A stretch of 64,000 nt of DNA from Hyparrhenia diplandra (Eukaryota; Streptophyta; Magnoliopsida; Poales; Poaceae): positions 62,001 through 126,000 of the forward strand of contig JADLZK010009021.1 in assembly GCA_015847255.1 (NCBI GenBank). Reading direction: 5' to 3'. The notes below the pieces were generated by a model, which saw nothing but the letters and a program-made list of their open reading frames with translations, was not told where the DNA came from and ran no database searches. Shown in pieces: positions 34,002 to 47,993 of this stretch; positions within the stretch are counted from its first letter, which is position 1, and the number at the start of each line of letters is the position of its first letter. The position numbers and the translations under genes were made by a program.

Positions 34002-35460
34002 TGAAAGGATCAAGATGCCCAGGGGGTGTGAATTGGGCTAATCTAAAATTTTAACAACAAATAAAACCTACTAGCCCATATTCACCCTCTTGTGCTTAAT
34101 TGTGTTTCTATTCTCGCATAAAAGTTTTGCACCTTAGATTCCAATTCCTACTCTAGCATGACAATTCTAGAAATGCAAAGACATGAATTGAATTGCAAGA
34201 AAGTAAATGCTCAAAGTAAAGAGAGGAAGAAGAACACGGTGATTTTTTCGAGGTATCGGAGAGTCGCCACTCTCCACTAATTCTTGTTGGAGCACTCTCG
34301 CAAGAGTATCACTCCCCCCTTAGTGCGCACAAGGACTAAGTGCTCTCTACGGGCTGATTCTTTGACACTCTGTCATGGTGAATCACCCACAACCGCTCAC
34401 ACCATGGCTTGAGTCATCCACAAGCTCCACTGGATGATCTTCAAGCTCTAAATCACCACCAAGTCGTCCAGGTGATGGCGATCACCAAGAGAAACAAGCA
34501 CAAACTCTCACTTGACCAAGACAAGCCTAATGAGAAGAGTGGATGCACACTGCCTACTCTCAAAGCACTAAAGAGGTCCCTAATCTTGCAAATCTCAACA
34601 CCTCAATAGGATCTTGCACTCCCTTGCTCTCACAAGTTGTTTCTTCAGCTAAACAAATGGGCAAGAGTGCTAGAAAGGAGGGGAAGGGTTGTATTTATAG
34701 CCCAAGGCCAAAATCCAATCGTTACCCCAACTCTCCAGGATTTTCACATGCGCCGGACGTGCCAGATCAAAGCGACTTGCGCGCCAGACGCGTGTAACGG
34801 TTCAAACGGCCAACTAGCCGTTGGGGCGAATGGCGCCCGATCGTCCCGCGCCCGGCGGCGTCTGGCGGCACGGCGGGCTGCGGTGCACACCGGATATGTG
34901 CGGTCGTGCGAGCGCCAGCGCCCGGCGCCCGTCTGGCGCCCAGCGTTTGCTCTTTGCTCGGCTGCGCGCAACATGGCGCCACGTGACCAGCATCCGGCGC
35001 ACTTCTCCCTAGCGTCCATCGTAGCTTTGAAGCCACTCTTCACCTCGAAATCCAAATCTTCGTGAGCGGCTTCAACTCCAACCAATCTCGGGAACAATTT
35101 GGGGCTACCTAGTGCTCGGTTTGGCAAGTGCACCCCACATCTAAACATTAGACTTACCTAGGTCAAGCTACCCGTTCGCACCCCCCTTAATAGTACGGCC
35201 AAAGGAAAAACAAAGTCCTAACACCTAATCCGATGTAACTCAACTCCATTGACAATCAGAACTAACCGCCCTTAACCTTGTCGTCCATCCTTTGAAAACC
35301 GGAATGATTTCCATCAATAGGGGGCATGAAAACCATATTGCCCGAGATTGCCATTACCATGACCTAACTTACCACTGTTTCTACAAAACACACGTTAGTC
35401 ATGGTGATTAACATTGTCATCAATCATCGAAACCCACACTAGGGGGGGCTAGATGCTTCA
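34002..35460 (-). repeat. 3' LTR of the SIRE-type element
   Basis: Matches 52775-54238. Read on the minus strand it contains CTATAAATAC (near 34690-34702) as TATA box. It is bordered inside by the purine-rich AAAAACGGAGAGAT, a likely polypurine tract. Confidence 0.85.
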
Positions 35461-38400
35461 ATCTCTCCGTTTTTGGTGATTGACGATGGAGATTAAGTTT
35501 GAGGTTTTCAAGCATGCTTGTTCACATGAGCCTTTGACAATAAGAACAAAGGTTAGAATGACTCATGTCACACAGGACCAAAAGAATGTACTCATAAGAT
35601 CTACATGAAGAGTTAGTTTGACAAGTGTAGCTAATATGAAATCAGAGTAAAATGAGTGTGGAAGCATATCACATATGTGTTTCCGCAGAAAAATCACTCA
35701 AGAAGGGGAGGATCTCTCTATGCGAAATAAAAATAAATACGCTGGCGTGCGGTGTACTAAAGTACACAAAAAGTAAACAAATAGAGGGAACACAAACTTT
35801 ATTCATATTTAATGGAAATACAAATATATGTTCCCAAGTACATGTGCGCTCCATGGATAGCTTCTTTGGCGGCAATCGGCGTAGGCGATGTGGTCTTCAT
35901 GGTTCCTAGGGCCTCGGAAAGCTCCTAGTTAATTACCCCCGTGAGTCAGGCTCACAGAGTACCTCCGATTAAGCTGCGTTGGTCGTCGTCATCGGTCTTC
36001 GCTTCACTTCTCCATGCTTGTGTGTTGGTGTAGATGGGGTTGGCGTCGGCGTGTCCATGGCCTCGTCGGTCCATGAGCGGTAGAACGTGGCTAGAGTATT
36101 AGCCACGCCCGCTGTGTCGTTCGCCTCATCGGCATCGAAGCGGCACATGTCGATGTAGTGGTTGTAGCACTTGCATGGTTGATGTAGCTTGTACTGATTT
36201 GGACTTCCTCGGCAACGTCGTCGTGGTACGCCGTGGAATTTGATCACGGAGTAGTCGAAATAGTTGTAGTTGGTGAAGACTTGAACTCGCCTACGTCGTC
36301 CGCCTCGTCGGCGTGGCCTGGCGTGTAGTGGTGGTAGTAGCTTGGTGAAGACTTGTACTTGCCTGCGTCGTCCGCCTCGTCGGCGTGGGCTGGCACGTGT
36401 GGTGGTGGTGGACGCCGTCATCCAGTATCGATGGCGCCTATGATTAACCTCTTCGTATATCCTGCATATAAGATAGAATACGAGAGAGACTAGAGATTAA
36501 TTAAATATTACATTGCCGCCATTAGTCATGGCAGGCACTCTCCATCATGGACATTGGGAAGGGCGTGTACGTGTGGAGGCGTTGGGTATGCATGCACATA
36601 CACATTAAACAATGCATCACGCTCTTGGCCACTGATGCCTATATATGGTCTGTTGTGCTCCTTGGCTTGGCAAGAGGGCATCTCCTCCAGATCGGCATGC
36701 TCGTCCGGCGTCAGGACGTGTCTTTTGGATTAACGGTGCTCGTACGGCATCGAGACATGCCCTCTGGCTCTGTACGCACACTAGCGTGGTGGCATCTGCT
36801 TGCTTGCGGGAGTAGCGGAGCTGTTCTTGACGGCCTCCGGGCTCGCCTTCGTCTCCCCGACCCGCCAACGTTGTCGATGTAGAGCCACCTTTGATGGCGT
36901 CTGAGATCACCTCCGTGGCGCAGATCGTGATCCTGGTAGACCTCGTGGTGTCTACTTGACGGGGATCGAGCAGCTGCAGATGAAGGCCTCCAAACGTCGA
37001 CGGCATGGGCGTACGTGGTAGTGAACGTGCTGCCGCAGGCCCTTCAATTCACATGCATCGTGTAGATGCATAAGAATGGTAGTTGGCCTTTGCGTCATCC
37101 TGTCAACGGTGGCCATGTGCATGTACATGGCCCCCGGCTGATCTTCTCCTTGACGTGATCGAGCTGCTCCGAGCTTGCAAATGAATGGCGCCGTGTCGGC
37201 GACTGCCTTAAGACTGGAACCCTCTGTGTCGAGAGGCGTGTGGTGTATACGTCGGCTTCCAGGACAGCGACGTGGTACGGATGAAGTTGAACGCGGCGCA
37301 CACGGGCATATGTGACGGCCGCCTTCTCATCTCCTCTGCGTCAGCCGTCTTGATGGTCATGGACAAGTCGTAGGCGCCCTGCCCTCATCTTCACGTGAGG
37401 ATGGCCTGGCCATGGATGGATCCTGGCCGGCAGCTTCATGGTGATCACGGACCGTTCCTGCTTCATGGTGATCACGGACCGTTCCTGCATCAAGTAGAAA
37501 GGAACCAAGAAAAATAGAATCAAGATATATATATAATATATATGTCCTCACCATGGGGAATACGCATGCCCTTGTGTACTCCATGCATATGGCTAGCCAT
37601 CACGTCCAGGACCTAGCGCATGCAGGGGCGATGCACATAGCCGCGACTCGACGACGTGCCTTCGGCCGCCTTGTCGTTGTCGCTCTTTCTCTCTCGAACG
37701 CGATGGCTTGCTCGTCGATGGATATTGGTCAGCGGCGACGTAGTGGCTTGGCGCAGCCGGGGCGTGCACACAACTGCGCTCCCTTTGTACGTGCGGCCCG
37801 GCCTGCCGATGTGATTATCATGACCGGGCGTTAGCGTTGACGTCAACATGCCGGCCGGCCATCGCTAGCGCACAACTGTATCCGGTGACCTGCGCCAACT
37901 CTCAACCGGATGGATGGCACCGTGATGATGGCGCCGTGATGGCGGCTGCCCTTGTCGTGATCCAATTGGTCGTGCGGATATTGGCCGAAGGCGGCATGGT
38001 AGTTTGGCGTCGCGGTGTAGATCGGGCTGGACCAAGCCGGACCGCCGTGACGGCGGCCAGCGCCATGGCGGCGGCTGACTTTCTCTCTGTGATCCGATCA
38101 GCCAGGCATGACTCTCCTTCTCGGTGGCACAGGCGCTATGTTGGCTGCCTTCGTCTCCACATCTCTGGCCGGCGGCGCCTGCTGGGGCTGCCTTCATCTG
38201 TGCCGGGCATCCTCCTCATTCAAGGGCAGGGCTGGATCAAGCCAGCGCCTGGGCGCTCCTCCGGCCGGCGGCGATGCGAGACGATCTGCTCGGCAGCCTG
38301 ACGACGCCGTGATGCAAAGTGTCACCCCCTCTCTGGAGTCCAGGGGTTTCTTTATATAGGCAAGTGCTAGGTTAGCAGCAGGGCCTCCTCGGGTGCACGC

Positions 38401-39099
38401 ACGGCGCCGCCAGAGTTTGTTAGCGTGCCCGAGATACCCGGCGTCGACTCGTGCATGCACAAGATGATAAGCACGGGGCTCTATCCACTGGATCGTTATC
38501 TCTTCACATGATAAGCCTTCCAGAAGACTCCACCAAGTTTACGTAACAATCCAAGTTAGACCCAAACATTCATTGGGCCGGGCTGCTAGATATGGACGGG
38601 ATCGGTCCTGCATACCGTTCTGCATAAAAGCCGTATAATAATACGTACATGATCCGGTCAACTCCCCGTACGCTATGGCTGCCTCTGGTGCGGTGAGCTT
38701 TGCATTATTGCTAGCTTCTTTGATTGCCTTTGCATGGATCACGTTATCATATATCCATGCATGCAAAGCTGCTTGTTGCTAGTAGTAGCCCCTTCCAGCT
38801 TACGTACATGCAACTACCTGCGTGAAAATATATCAAGAAGCCAATACGAGTTGCTAGCTTCTTGTCTTTACCCTGGCTTTTCAATGTTGCAGCACATATA
38901 TGAAGATGTATGCAAACTAGAGAAATTTTGTACAAAATCTCGTCAAACAATATGAGCATAAACCTGATGACATGATATGAGGATATGAGCGTAGAAAGCA
39001 CACATGTCATAGAGTATCACAATGCATCACACATATGTCACAAGTGCATGGAAAATAAACATGATGCATGAAGTATCTCACAACAAAATAACATCAAAT
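35461..39099. other. unassigned region between env-like frame and 3' LTR, probably with a foreign insertion
   Basis: The outer parts (35461-35690 and 38930-39099) look like the untranslated end of the SIRE-type element. The GC-rich middle (about 35850-38460) has a different base composition and is probably an insertion. It contains two copies of CGTCGTCCGCCTCGTCGGCG (near 36295 and 36366), a 24-bp doublet (GGTGATCACGGACCGTTCCT, 37439 and 37464) and a minus-strand TATATAAAG at 38346-38354. I recognise no protein on either strand, and could not find the insertion borders. Confidence 0.4.
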
Positions 39100-41683
39100 A
39101 CCTCTCACATGCTTCCCCTAAATCTACATACTCTCCCTTCTCCCCATTTGGCATCAAGGACCAAAAACTAAGGGTTGGCCGGAGGAAGAGAAGACGAGTC
39201 GGTCACTGGTGAATGCGGAGTCAAGATATACTGATCTGGATCCTCAGGACTTGTGTCGGGACTCATCGTGGGCTGACCACCAGTAGTTGTGTGACCCTCT
39301 GAGTGTGTCACTGTCTGTGTAGCGGTCTGGGCCTACTCTGTGGTAGCTGGGAGTGGAGGAGCTGTCTCTGAAGCTGAAGAACCAACTAACTAACCCTGTG
39401 GCTCTGAAGGGGTAGCAAGCTGCTGAGTGGAAACTATCAGGGGTGACATCTGAGACTCTGTAGTTGCTGGAGTGATCACTAGTGCTATAGAAGCAACAGA
39501 CGACGAAAGCAGCTCTGTGGTGTCTATCCCTATCACTGGAGCTATGTGAGTCTGAATTTGAGGCTGCTAGACAGGCACCATGGAAGTAGAGGGACCAGCT
39601 ATAGTGGTAGACGGTGTTGGATGGCCTGTAATCTCACTGAATCTGGCCTGAAGAGATCCGGACCCTGGAGTGAGCATCTGTGAGTCCATGAATGGTGAGA
39701 ACCTGGTGTGATAAGGAGTATGCTCTGGGGTACCACCAAACTAAAGTTGCCGAAGAGGCGAAGTGAATAGACTAGTAGTGTAGGGACCAAGTGCCTAAGT
39801 CTGAGGTGACAGCTGACTCTGAAACCCACTAGGCTGTATAGCTGGAACTAGAGCAAGTAGACTAGGTGGCTGTGGGGTACCCGGGTTCTAAACAAGGTAG
39901 GTAATCAACACCATGTACTGCTGCTGAGATGCCATAAACTGCTACTAAAAAGCTGCCTGCTGGCGCTGAAAGGCGAGCTGCTGCTGCTGAATAGCAAGTT
40001 GTTCCTACTGCACTTGGAGCTGCTGCCTCTGGAACTCGTCCTGTCGTGCTCAAACCTTGGCTAGGGCAGTAGCTGATGCCTTCTTGGAACGCTCCATACG
40101 ATCTACTAGTGCCTGCTCAGAGTGCTCCATCCTCTCAAGTATCCTCACAATGGTGCTGCTGCTAGCCTCCGCATCATGCGGCATGAACACACGAGGAGGA
40201 AGGAAATCCTCGTTAGAGCTATCTGTGGAGTTAAACTCAAGGTCAGGTGCTCCTGTGTCATGTGCCTCTATCTCATCCTCCTCTTCCTCTGCCATTTTTC
40301 TGATGATCTCATCCTGCTCAGCTGCTGTCTCTGGCACTGGCGATCTGCGACTCTAAATAGGAGTGTTTAGAGTAGCATTCCGCAGAATCTGGGAAGCATC
40401 ATACTGAGGAAACTCATCTGGAGTCTATGCGTGCTCCTGGATAGATAGCTCTGGTGGTTGGCAGGTCATGAAGATCAGAAAGGTCAGCCAGTGAGCATAA
40501 TGCATATGTCTAGTGGTGGCAATACTCCCATAGATAGCATCCTCAATGTCATATAGCATCAAGTCCAAGATGTCAAATCTCTCCTGCCTGATAAGATGAG
40601 CCACTATCCACTGCTGAAGACGAATGAAGCCCTCTCTGTATCCCATCCTGGGAAAGATAGTGCGCCTGCTAATAGCATCAAGAGCACGAGTTGTGGGGGT
40701 CATGTCTGCTGGCAGCCTGCTCGAACCATCTCTAAAGTCATCGCCGAACCAAGGACGCACGAAGTCCACTGGAGGGATGACACCCTTGTGTGCACGATGA
40801 GGGGTCATGTATCTAGAAAGCAAAGCCTGTGAAGCTTGGTGTCACTGTGGGGGATCCTCAGCACCCTCTAGCACGTGCACCACAGATCTACCTCTTCTGA
40901 CCTAGGAAGCTGAAGGCAATCTCTGAGTGATCTGGCACAATCCAGACGGTAGCATAGAACTCCTTGATCCAAGATACAACATAACTGCTCGATCTGCCAA
41001 TCAAATCTGCAAGGCTTGGGAGATAGGAGATGTACTGGTGAAACTGCTCTCCGAGCAATCTGGCGAAGTTGTCAAATGAGATAACCCCGTTCTCTATGAA
41101 GGTGGCATGATTTTCCATATATGCCTGAAGAAGTCCTCGTGCAACGCTGTGTGGAAGTAGTAAACTCCTGGCTGCCTCTACTCTGGGAACCACTCTTCAA
41201 GTGGCACTGTCCTCAGTTTTTGGATGACCTTGGAGCTGAACTGTAGAAGATTCACATGCTTCACTTTTAGGTCGTCTGGGAACACGGCTGCTGCTCTGTG
41301 GCTGAGAAGGTGTAGCTGCAGCGGCCTGAGGGGACTGAGCTGCTTGTGCAACCCTAGAAGAACGTTTGTGTGGCTGCTCCTGCTCCTGAAGAATCTGCTC
41401 CCTCAAGATCCATGGCCTCCTCCTCTGCCTCTAACTGTGACTTAGTTGTGTCTTTGATGACTACACTACCTCTCCTGCCACCTCTGGCTGCCTGTTCACC
41501 TGCCATAACCATTGCAAGGGATCTCCGAGACTCTGGGGAAAGCCTGCACTGCCTCTGGGATGGCTTCTTCTTCTCCTTCTGAATTGCTTTCCCCTTGGCC
41601 TTGAGAATTTCTAGGATCTGGGGAGGATGACTACCATCATCGTCACCACCATTGTTGTCTCTCGCATTCTTCATCCATGTCAT
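39100..41683 (-). pseudogene. env-like third frame of the SIRE-type element, broken
   Basis: Downstream of pol, same strand. Parts read well on the minus strand: a lysine-rich start (KAIQKEKKKPSQRQ), the conserved block SWIKEFYATVWIVPD, RMGYREGFIRLQQWIVAHL, and a proline-, serine- and glutamine-rich end. The position and these blocks fit the env-like or 'putative retrotransposon' frame found in SIRE/Maximus elements; its function is unknown. At least ten in-frame stops interrupt the frame, nearly all TAG where glutamine (CAG) is expected, plus some TGA where CGA is expected. Frame and strand agree over 2.5 kb, so the frame was once real. Confidence 0.6.
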
Positions 41684-42039
41684 GTCTGAATGTCACTGAA
41701 AAAAGCCCGAACGACTGACAAGAAGGTGAACTGTCGCCTTGCGAGGCTTGGGCTAGGGTTTAAACTGCCACTGCCCACTATCACTGTCACAAGTCTGCAA
41801 TCAAATGTTTGAAGTGACCATGGCTCGCTACATAGATGGACCAGGACAGGATTTAAATATAGCATAATAATCTAGAGAGAAGAAACCTATTGGAAGCAAG
41901 CATCGTAGGTACGAATGGAATGAAATTTAGGTTATACCTAGCCTTGCAACAAATCTTGTGAAAGAGGTAAGATTGACAATATGGGCACCCTCGACAATTA
42001 AGAATAGTCACTTCACAAGGAATCGGTCAGAAAAGAATG

Positions 42040-42800
42040 AGCAAAGTAGTGACTTGGTCGGTTTAGGCATTGTGTCGAACACATGGTGAGCATGGGATAG
42101 GGCATGGAGGAAAGCTCACCATAGTGGCAATGGCGGCCAGCCAGGGACGAGATCATGGTCGAGAGTGTCGACAACAGCGAGGAGGAGTCGATCCTTGAGC
42201 TCCGCGAATGGCGGTGGTGGAGGAAGACGCGCGCGAGGAGGTCGCGGGCGCGGTTGGAGATGCACGTGGCGGTGGGCGTCGCGGGGCGCGGGGCGAGCGG
42301 TGGCAGCGCAGGTTGTATGGCGGCATGAGCAGATGGTGGTGCGGATGCGGCGGCGGCGAGGAGCAGCGCTGAACGGTGCAGTGGAGCAGCGGCTAGGCAC
42401 ACGGCGGCGGCGTACGGTATCAAAGAAGAAGGAAAATGACCGCCGTCATTTTGGTTTAAGAGGGGAGGAAAAAGGACGGCCCAGATGTCATAGACGGGGA
42501 AAAATCCGCGAATTCATATCACAGCACCGGACACGCCAAGTAGCCATCATTAGGCGTGGCATTCACCGACCGACGCGGTCGACAGCGCCGATCCAACGTC
42601 CGGCGTATTGTTGAAAAGCGTCCCTCCATCGGGCCGTTGCATCGAGACAGCGCGGTGTTGCTTAATCGACGCTGAAAAGTAGTCCCGGCGTCAACGCTTC
42701 CAATTTCTCCATCTTTGCAAATTCCGACTTCGTTCCTTTGCGACACCTGCTCCCAACCAAGTTCCAACCCAATTAAGGGGCAAATAAACACTAGTTGGAA
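42040..42800. other. GC-rich segment, probable insertion
   Basis: This stretch between pol and the env-like frame is much richer in GC than either side. Frames on both strands are low-complexity (arginine or proline rich). It may be a captured gene piece in a small transposon; the borders could not be fixed. Confidence 0.3.
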
Positions 42801-43196
42801 TCGGTATGAGTTACCTCTCTCAAACCCTCGATTTTAAAAATATTTTGCCATAGGCTTAACATAATTTTCTATAAAAATAAATGATAAAGGGTCGTGGAGC
42901 ATCATGAGGCCACCAAATAGGGGATGTAACCCATAGAAGCGTCAAATGCTCCCCTTATTTGAGTGCAACCTCAACGGGTGCTCAAAACTTAACCGAAAAA
43001 GAAATGACAAACCAACAATCATGCAGATGCGATGCAATACAGGAATTTGAATCTAGTTGGCTTGTCAAGTTTGAGCCAGGGTTAAGCTTCTTCACACCTC
43101 AAATGAGGGTTATCTTAACAGTGTTAGACAAGCCCTACATGCACCGTGGAATTAAACATGACATAATATACAATGAATGCAAGGGACAACACAAGC

Positions 43197-46100
43197 TCAT
43201 TTTCTAATGAAGTAACTTAGATCAAGCACATTGAGCTCATTTCTCAACTTACAGAACCGTGCCTCATCCAAAGGCTTTGTGAAGATATCGGCCAATTGAT
43301 CTTCCATTCTCACTCTTTCAAGAGATATATCTTTCTTGGCCACATCACCATGAAGGAAATGATGATGAATATCGGTGTGCTTGGTGTGAGAGTGTTGGAC
43401 CGGATTGTTTGCAAGCATCACGACACTTTCATTATCACATAGCAAGGGAACCTTCTCTAGCTTCACACCATAGTCCAAGAAAGTTTGCTTCATATAGAGA
43501 ATTTGAGCACAACAAGCTCCCGCGGCAATATACTCCGCCTCGGTTGACAAGGCCACATTATTTTGCTTCTTTGAAGACCAAGAGACAAGAGATCTCCCAA
43601 GCAAATGGCACCCTCCGGGATGTGCTTTTTATATCAATTTTGCAATCAGCATAATCCGAATCGGAATAGCCAACAAGTTGGAATCTTGCTCCTTTGGGAC
43701 ACCATAGACCAATGCTTGGGGTGTGCTTGAGGTACCTAAGAATTCTCTTCACGGCAACAAGATGAGATTCCATAGGATTGGCTTGAAAAAGAAGCACACA
43801 TACACACTAAACATGATGTTGGGCCTAGATGCGAGTTAGATATAGCAGGCTACCAATCATAGACCGATAGAGAGTCTTATCAACCGGTGTACCTCCCTCA
43901 TCTAGATCAAGTTGTCCACTTATTGGCATAGGCATCTTGATAGGTTTACAATCATCCATCTTGAATCTCTTGAGAAGATCTTTATTATACTTTTCTAGAG
44001 AGATGAAAGTCCCTTTTCTCAATTGCTTGACTTGAAACCCAAGAAAGAATGTAAGCTCTCCAATCATGGACATCTCGAATTCCTTTGACATCAAGTTACC
44101 AAACTCTTTGCATTGTTCTTCATTTGTTGAGCCAAAGATAATATCATCAACATAGACTTGACAAATGAAGATTTCTCCATTAATCTTCTTGCGAATAGTG
44201 TGGTGTCAACCATCCCAATGGTGAAGCCCTTCTCAATGAGGAAATCCTAAGGGTGCGCATACCAAGCTCTTGGAGCTTGCTTTAGCCTATATAGCACCTT
44301 GGTCAATCTATAAACATTGTTAGGATATCTAGGGTCTTCAAACCCGAGAGGTTGATCAACATAGACTAGTTCATTTATGAAGCCATTTAAAAAACCACTT
44401 TTCACATCCATTTGATATAGTTTCATTTCATGATGCGATGCATAAGAAAGGAGGATACGTATGGCTTCAAGTCTTGAAACCAGTGCAAAGGTCTCTCCAA
44501 AATCCAAACCTTCAACTTGAGAGAACCCCTTTGCAACTAGTCTTGCCTTGTTCCTCACAACAACGCCTTGATCATCTTGCTTGTTGCGGAACACCCACTT
44601 AGTTCCAATGACTCTTGCACCTTTAGGTCGCTCTACAAGTGTCCACACTTCATTGCGGGTGAAGTTCCCCAATTCTTAATGCATGGCATTCACCCAATCT
44701 GGATCATCCGAGCTTCCTTTATGCCCGTAGGTTCAACGCAAGAGACAAAGGCGTGATGTTCAACAAAAAAGCTAGTTTTTGAGAGCGAGTCATAACCCCC
44801 TTTGTTGGACTTTCTATGATGAGTTCTTGAGGATATGCTTGGAGTACGGGAGAATTCCTTCTATCAACCACTTGAGGAGGATCTTGTGGAGCATCAACAT
44901 CTTGTGCTTGTTCCACCATTTGATCACGCAGTGATATGAGTATCTTCATTGTGCGCTCTCTCATCTTTATCATCATCTTGTGGAACATTTGATGAAGATG
45001 GCTTGTCAATTACTTGAACATCATCATTATCATCATCTTTAGGCTTGATGTCTCTAATAAGCATGTTCTTCATGGCATCCCTCAATGGTTCATCACCTAC
45101 ATCATCAAGATTCTCATGTGCTCCTTGGTAGTCGTTAGATTCATTGAATTCAAAATCATATGTTTCTTCTACCATACCGGTGGCATGATTGAATACTCGA
45201 TATGCTTTGGACTTTGATGAGTAATCAACAAGAAAGCCAATATCACAATGTCTTTGAAACTTCCCTAGGTGTTGACGCTTCTTATAGATGTAGTATTTGC
45301 AACCAAACACCGAAAAGAAAGAGATATCCGGCTTCTTCCCATTGAGCAACTCATATGGGGTCTTGCAAAGAAACTTTTGAAGGAATAGGCGGTTGGATGC
45401 ATAGCATGCGGTGTTAATTGCCTCCGCCCAAAAACTTCTCATCAGTGTTGTACTCATCAAGCATTGTTCTTGCAGTGTGATAAGTGTTCGAGATCTTTCT
45501 ATCTACTACACCATTTTGTTGAGGAGTGTAAGTTGAAGAGAATTCATGCTTGATCCCAACTTCATTGCAATATTGCTCAATGTTTGTGTTGTCAATTTTT
45601 TTTTCCCGTTATCACTTCTTATTTTCTTGATCTTCTCATCAAATTCATTTTGAGCCCTTTTGGCAAACTTCTTAAAGCAAGTGTCCACTTTAGATTTGTC
45701 ATGAAGAAAGAATGTCCAAGTGTATCTTGAGTAGTCATCAACTATCACTAGACAATATAGGTTGTCTCCCAAACTCTTGTAAGTTTTTGGTCCAAAGAGA
45801 TCCATGTGAAGTAGCTCTAGCACTCTATGCGTTGACATGAAAGCCTTGGATGGATGAGTGTTAGCAACTTGCTTGCCGACTTGACATGCACTACAAGGCT
45901 TGTCCTTCTCAAATTTTACATCCTTCAAACCTCTCACCAAGTCATTCTTCATTAACTTCTTAAGTGAACACATTCCAACATGTGCAAGTCTTCTATGCCA
46001 TAGCCACCCAAGTGTCACTTTCTTGGTGAATAAACATGTCTTCAAGTTTGCATCTTCGAGGTGAAATCAATAAGATATAAGTTGTTGTATCTAAATCCTT

Positions 46101-46586
46101 TGAATATCTCTTGCTTATCAACTTTCTTCGACACAAGCACTTCATTCTTATCAAACAAGCATTGAAAGCCAAGATCACACAATTGACCAACAGATAGCAA
46201 GTTGAAGCTCAAGGAAGCAACATATAGCACATTTGAGATTGAGTGATCATTTGATATTGCAACTTTGCCCAATCCTCTAACTTTGGCCTTTGAGTTGTCA
46301 CCAAATGTTATCTTTTCATGGCCTTCAACTCTTTATTCTAGTGAGGTGAACATATGAGGGTCACCAGTCATATGTTGAGTGCAACCACTATCAATAACCC
46401 AATGACTTCCACTGGTCTTGTAGTTCAACTACACACAAGAAATCAAGCTTGTTTCTTAGGGCTCCAAACTTGAGGACCCTTGACTTTCTCAACTAGACTT
46501 TGCAACCCAAATTGCTTTGGCCTATTCTTGTTTGGTGGACCAAGAAACATGACTTTTGTTATGCCACTTGTATCTTTTCTAAGCAT
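43197..46586 (-). pseudogene. copia protease-integrase-RT-RNase H polyprotein, broken
   Basis: Minus strand, from the insertion point of the nested element. Protease site VIDSGCTQHMTG near 46390. GAG-pre-integrase with WHRRLAHVG and CSACQVGK (46000-45880). Integrase with MDLFGP and RSDNG, but the third catalytic residue lies in NGVVDRK, aspartate in place of the usual glutamate (near 45505). RT with KWVFRNKQDD, YQMDVKSGFLNG and the catalytic YVDDIIFG (near 44150). RNase H with SDSDYADC, STEAEY, CDNESVV and KHTDI, ending at TAA 43199. Several stops and frameshifts break it (for example TAG after TSLE, TAA before ELGNFTRNE). It formerly copied and integrated the element's RNA. Confidence 0.85.
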
Positions 46587-46591
46587 GTAGT

Positions 46592-47993
46592 TGAAAGGTC
46601 CTAATAGCTAGAGGGGGGTGAATAGCCTATAAAAAATTCTACAACAACACTTAAGCAACACCGTTAGTCAATAAGATGGCGTAGTGTAACAAGCGGTGCT
46701 ACAAGCTAACTAGGCAAGCCACCTAGCAATTCTAGCAATAATAATATCTCTAATCACACACAAAGGCTAGGTTGCTAAGTTACTCCTAGGTGAATAAGCA
46801 AGGCTAACTAATTTTACCACTAGAAGCCAAACTAGCTAAGCAACCTAGACAAGCTAAACAAGCAAAACAAGCTAAACAAGGTGAAGTAAGCTAAGTAAAA
46901 GCAAAAGATGTGCTACTTGTACAATACCACAAGAGTAGAGTAGAGGAAGTGGCCAATCACCGATGTCAATAGAAATCTCCAACGAGCAAAGCACACTTGA
47001 CATAATGATTTTTCACCGAGGTTCACATGCTTGCCGACACGCTACTCCCCGTGGGGGGCGATACTCCCACTTGATGATTCACAAGCTTAATGACCGATGC
47101 CAAATCTCTCGGAGGGAGCTCAATGAATCACTCACAAGAGGGGATCCACAAGACATGAGCAATCCACTAGTGATTCCTTTCGCGAATCTCCGTGGGGAAG
47201 GATCAATCCCCTCACAAGTCCAGGTGTGGCCTCGAACAAACTCCGGTCGAGCTCAACACCTCAACCAACTCCAAGCCACTAGGGAACCAAGCAAATTCCC
47301 AAGAGAAACAAGAACCCCGCAGCTCCTCCGAAGAACAAGTGGCTCTAGATGCAATCAACAAGCAAATGCACTTGAATCTCACTCAATCTCACCAAGGATC
47401 GAAGTTAGGCAAGAGAGATGAGTGGAGGGGAGTATCTCAGCTCAAGAGTGAGTTAGAATGTTCAAATATGTGAGAGAGGGTCCCAAGAGCTGGCCACCAA
47501 GTATTTATAAGCCCCCAAAGAATAGTGCCATTGGGGGGCAAAATACCCTACCGCGAGGGGCCGACGGACGCCGATCGAGAAAAGACCCCCGTGTCCGGGT
47601 CCGGCCCCGGTCAAGAAGAGACAAGCAGCCCCAACGGCTACTTCATTGCACGTGTTAGGATTTTCACAAACGTTTGACAAGTGCGGTGTTAGTGCTCTCG
47701 ATTCTAAATGCACATGCAAGTTAAGTTGAATCTAGAGGCACTTCAATTTCAGATTAGCCGTGGCATTACCCCTCTTGATAGTCGGCTATCTATCCTAAAT
47801 GTGATCACACTCTCTATAGTGTCTTGATCACTGAAAGCAAACCCTACCAAGATATACCTTTGCCTTGATCTCCGGGTCCTTTCCTTTCCAACACATGAGC
47901 TCGATGATCCACCATGTCCGTCATCAATGTCCATGTCCATGATCATGTAGCTCCACATCATCCATGCCATCCTTTCTCTTAAGCACTCTTAGA
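46592..47993 (-). repeat. 3' LTR of the nested element (inner end missing)
   Basis: About 1.4 kb. The outer 120 bp match 50154-50270 and the inner part 47806-47993 matches 50271-50460. Minus-strand TATA box CTTATAAATAC near 47500. The last ~55 bp expected from the other LTR are absent. Confidence 0.8.

Noticed and set aside
35850..38460. possible cellular gene with minus-strand TATATAAAG at 38346
   Set aside because: No recognisable protein in any frame, no consistent frame over exons; kept as an unassigned insertion.
42165..42614. 149-codon plus-strand frame
   Set aside because: Low-complexity arginine- and glycine-rich translation of a GC-rich insertion within a dead retrotransposon.
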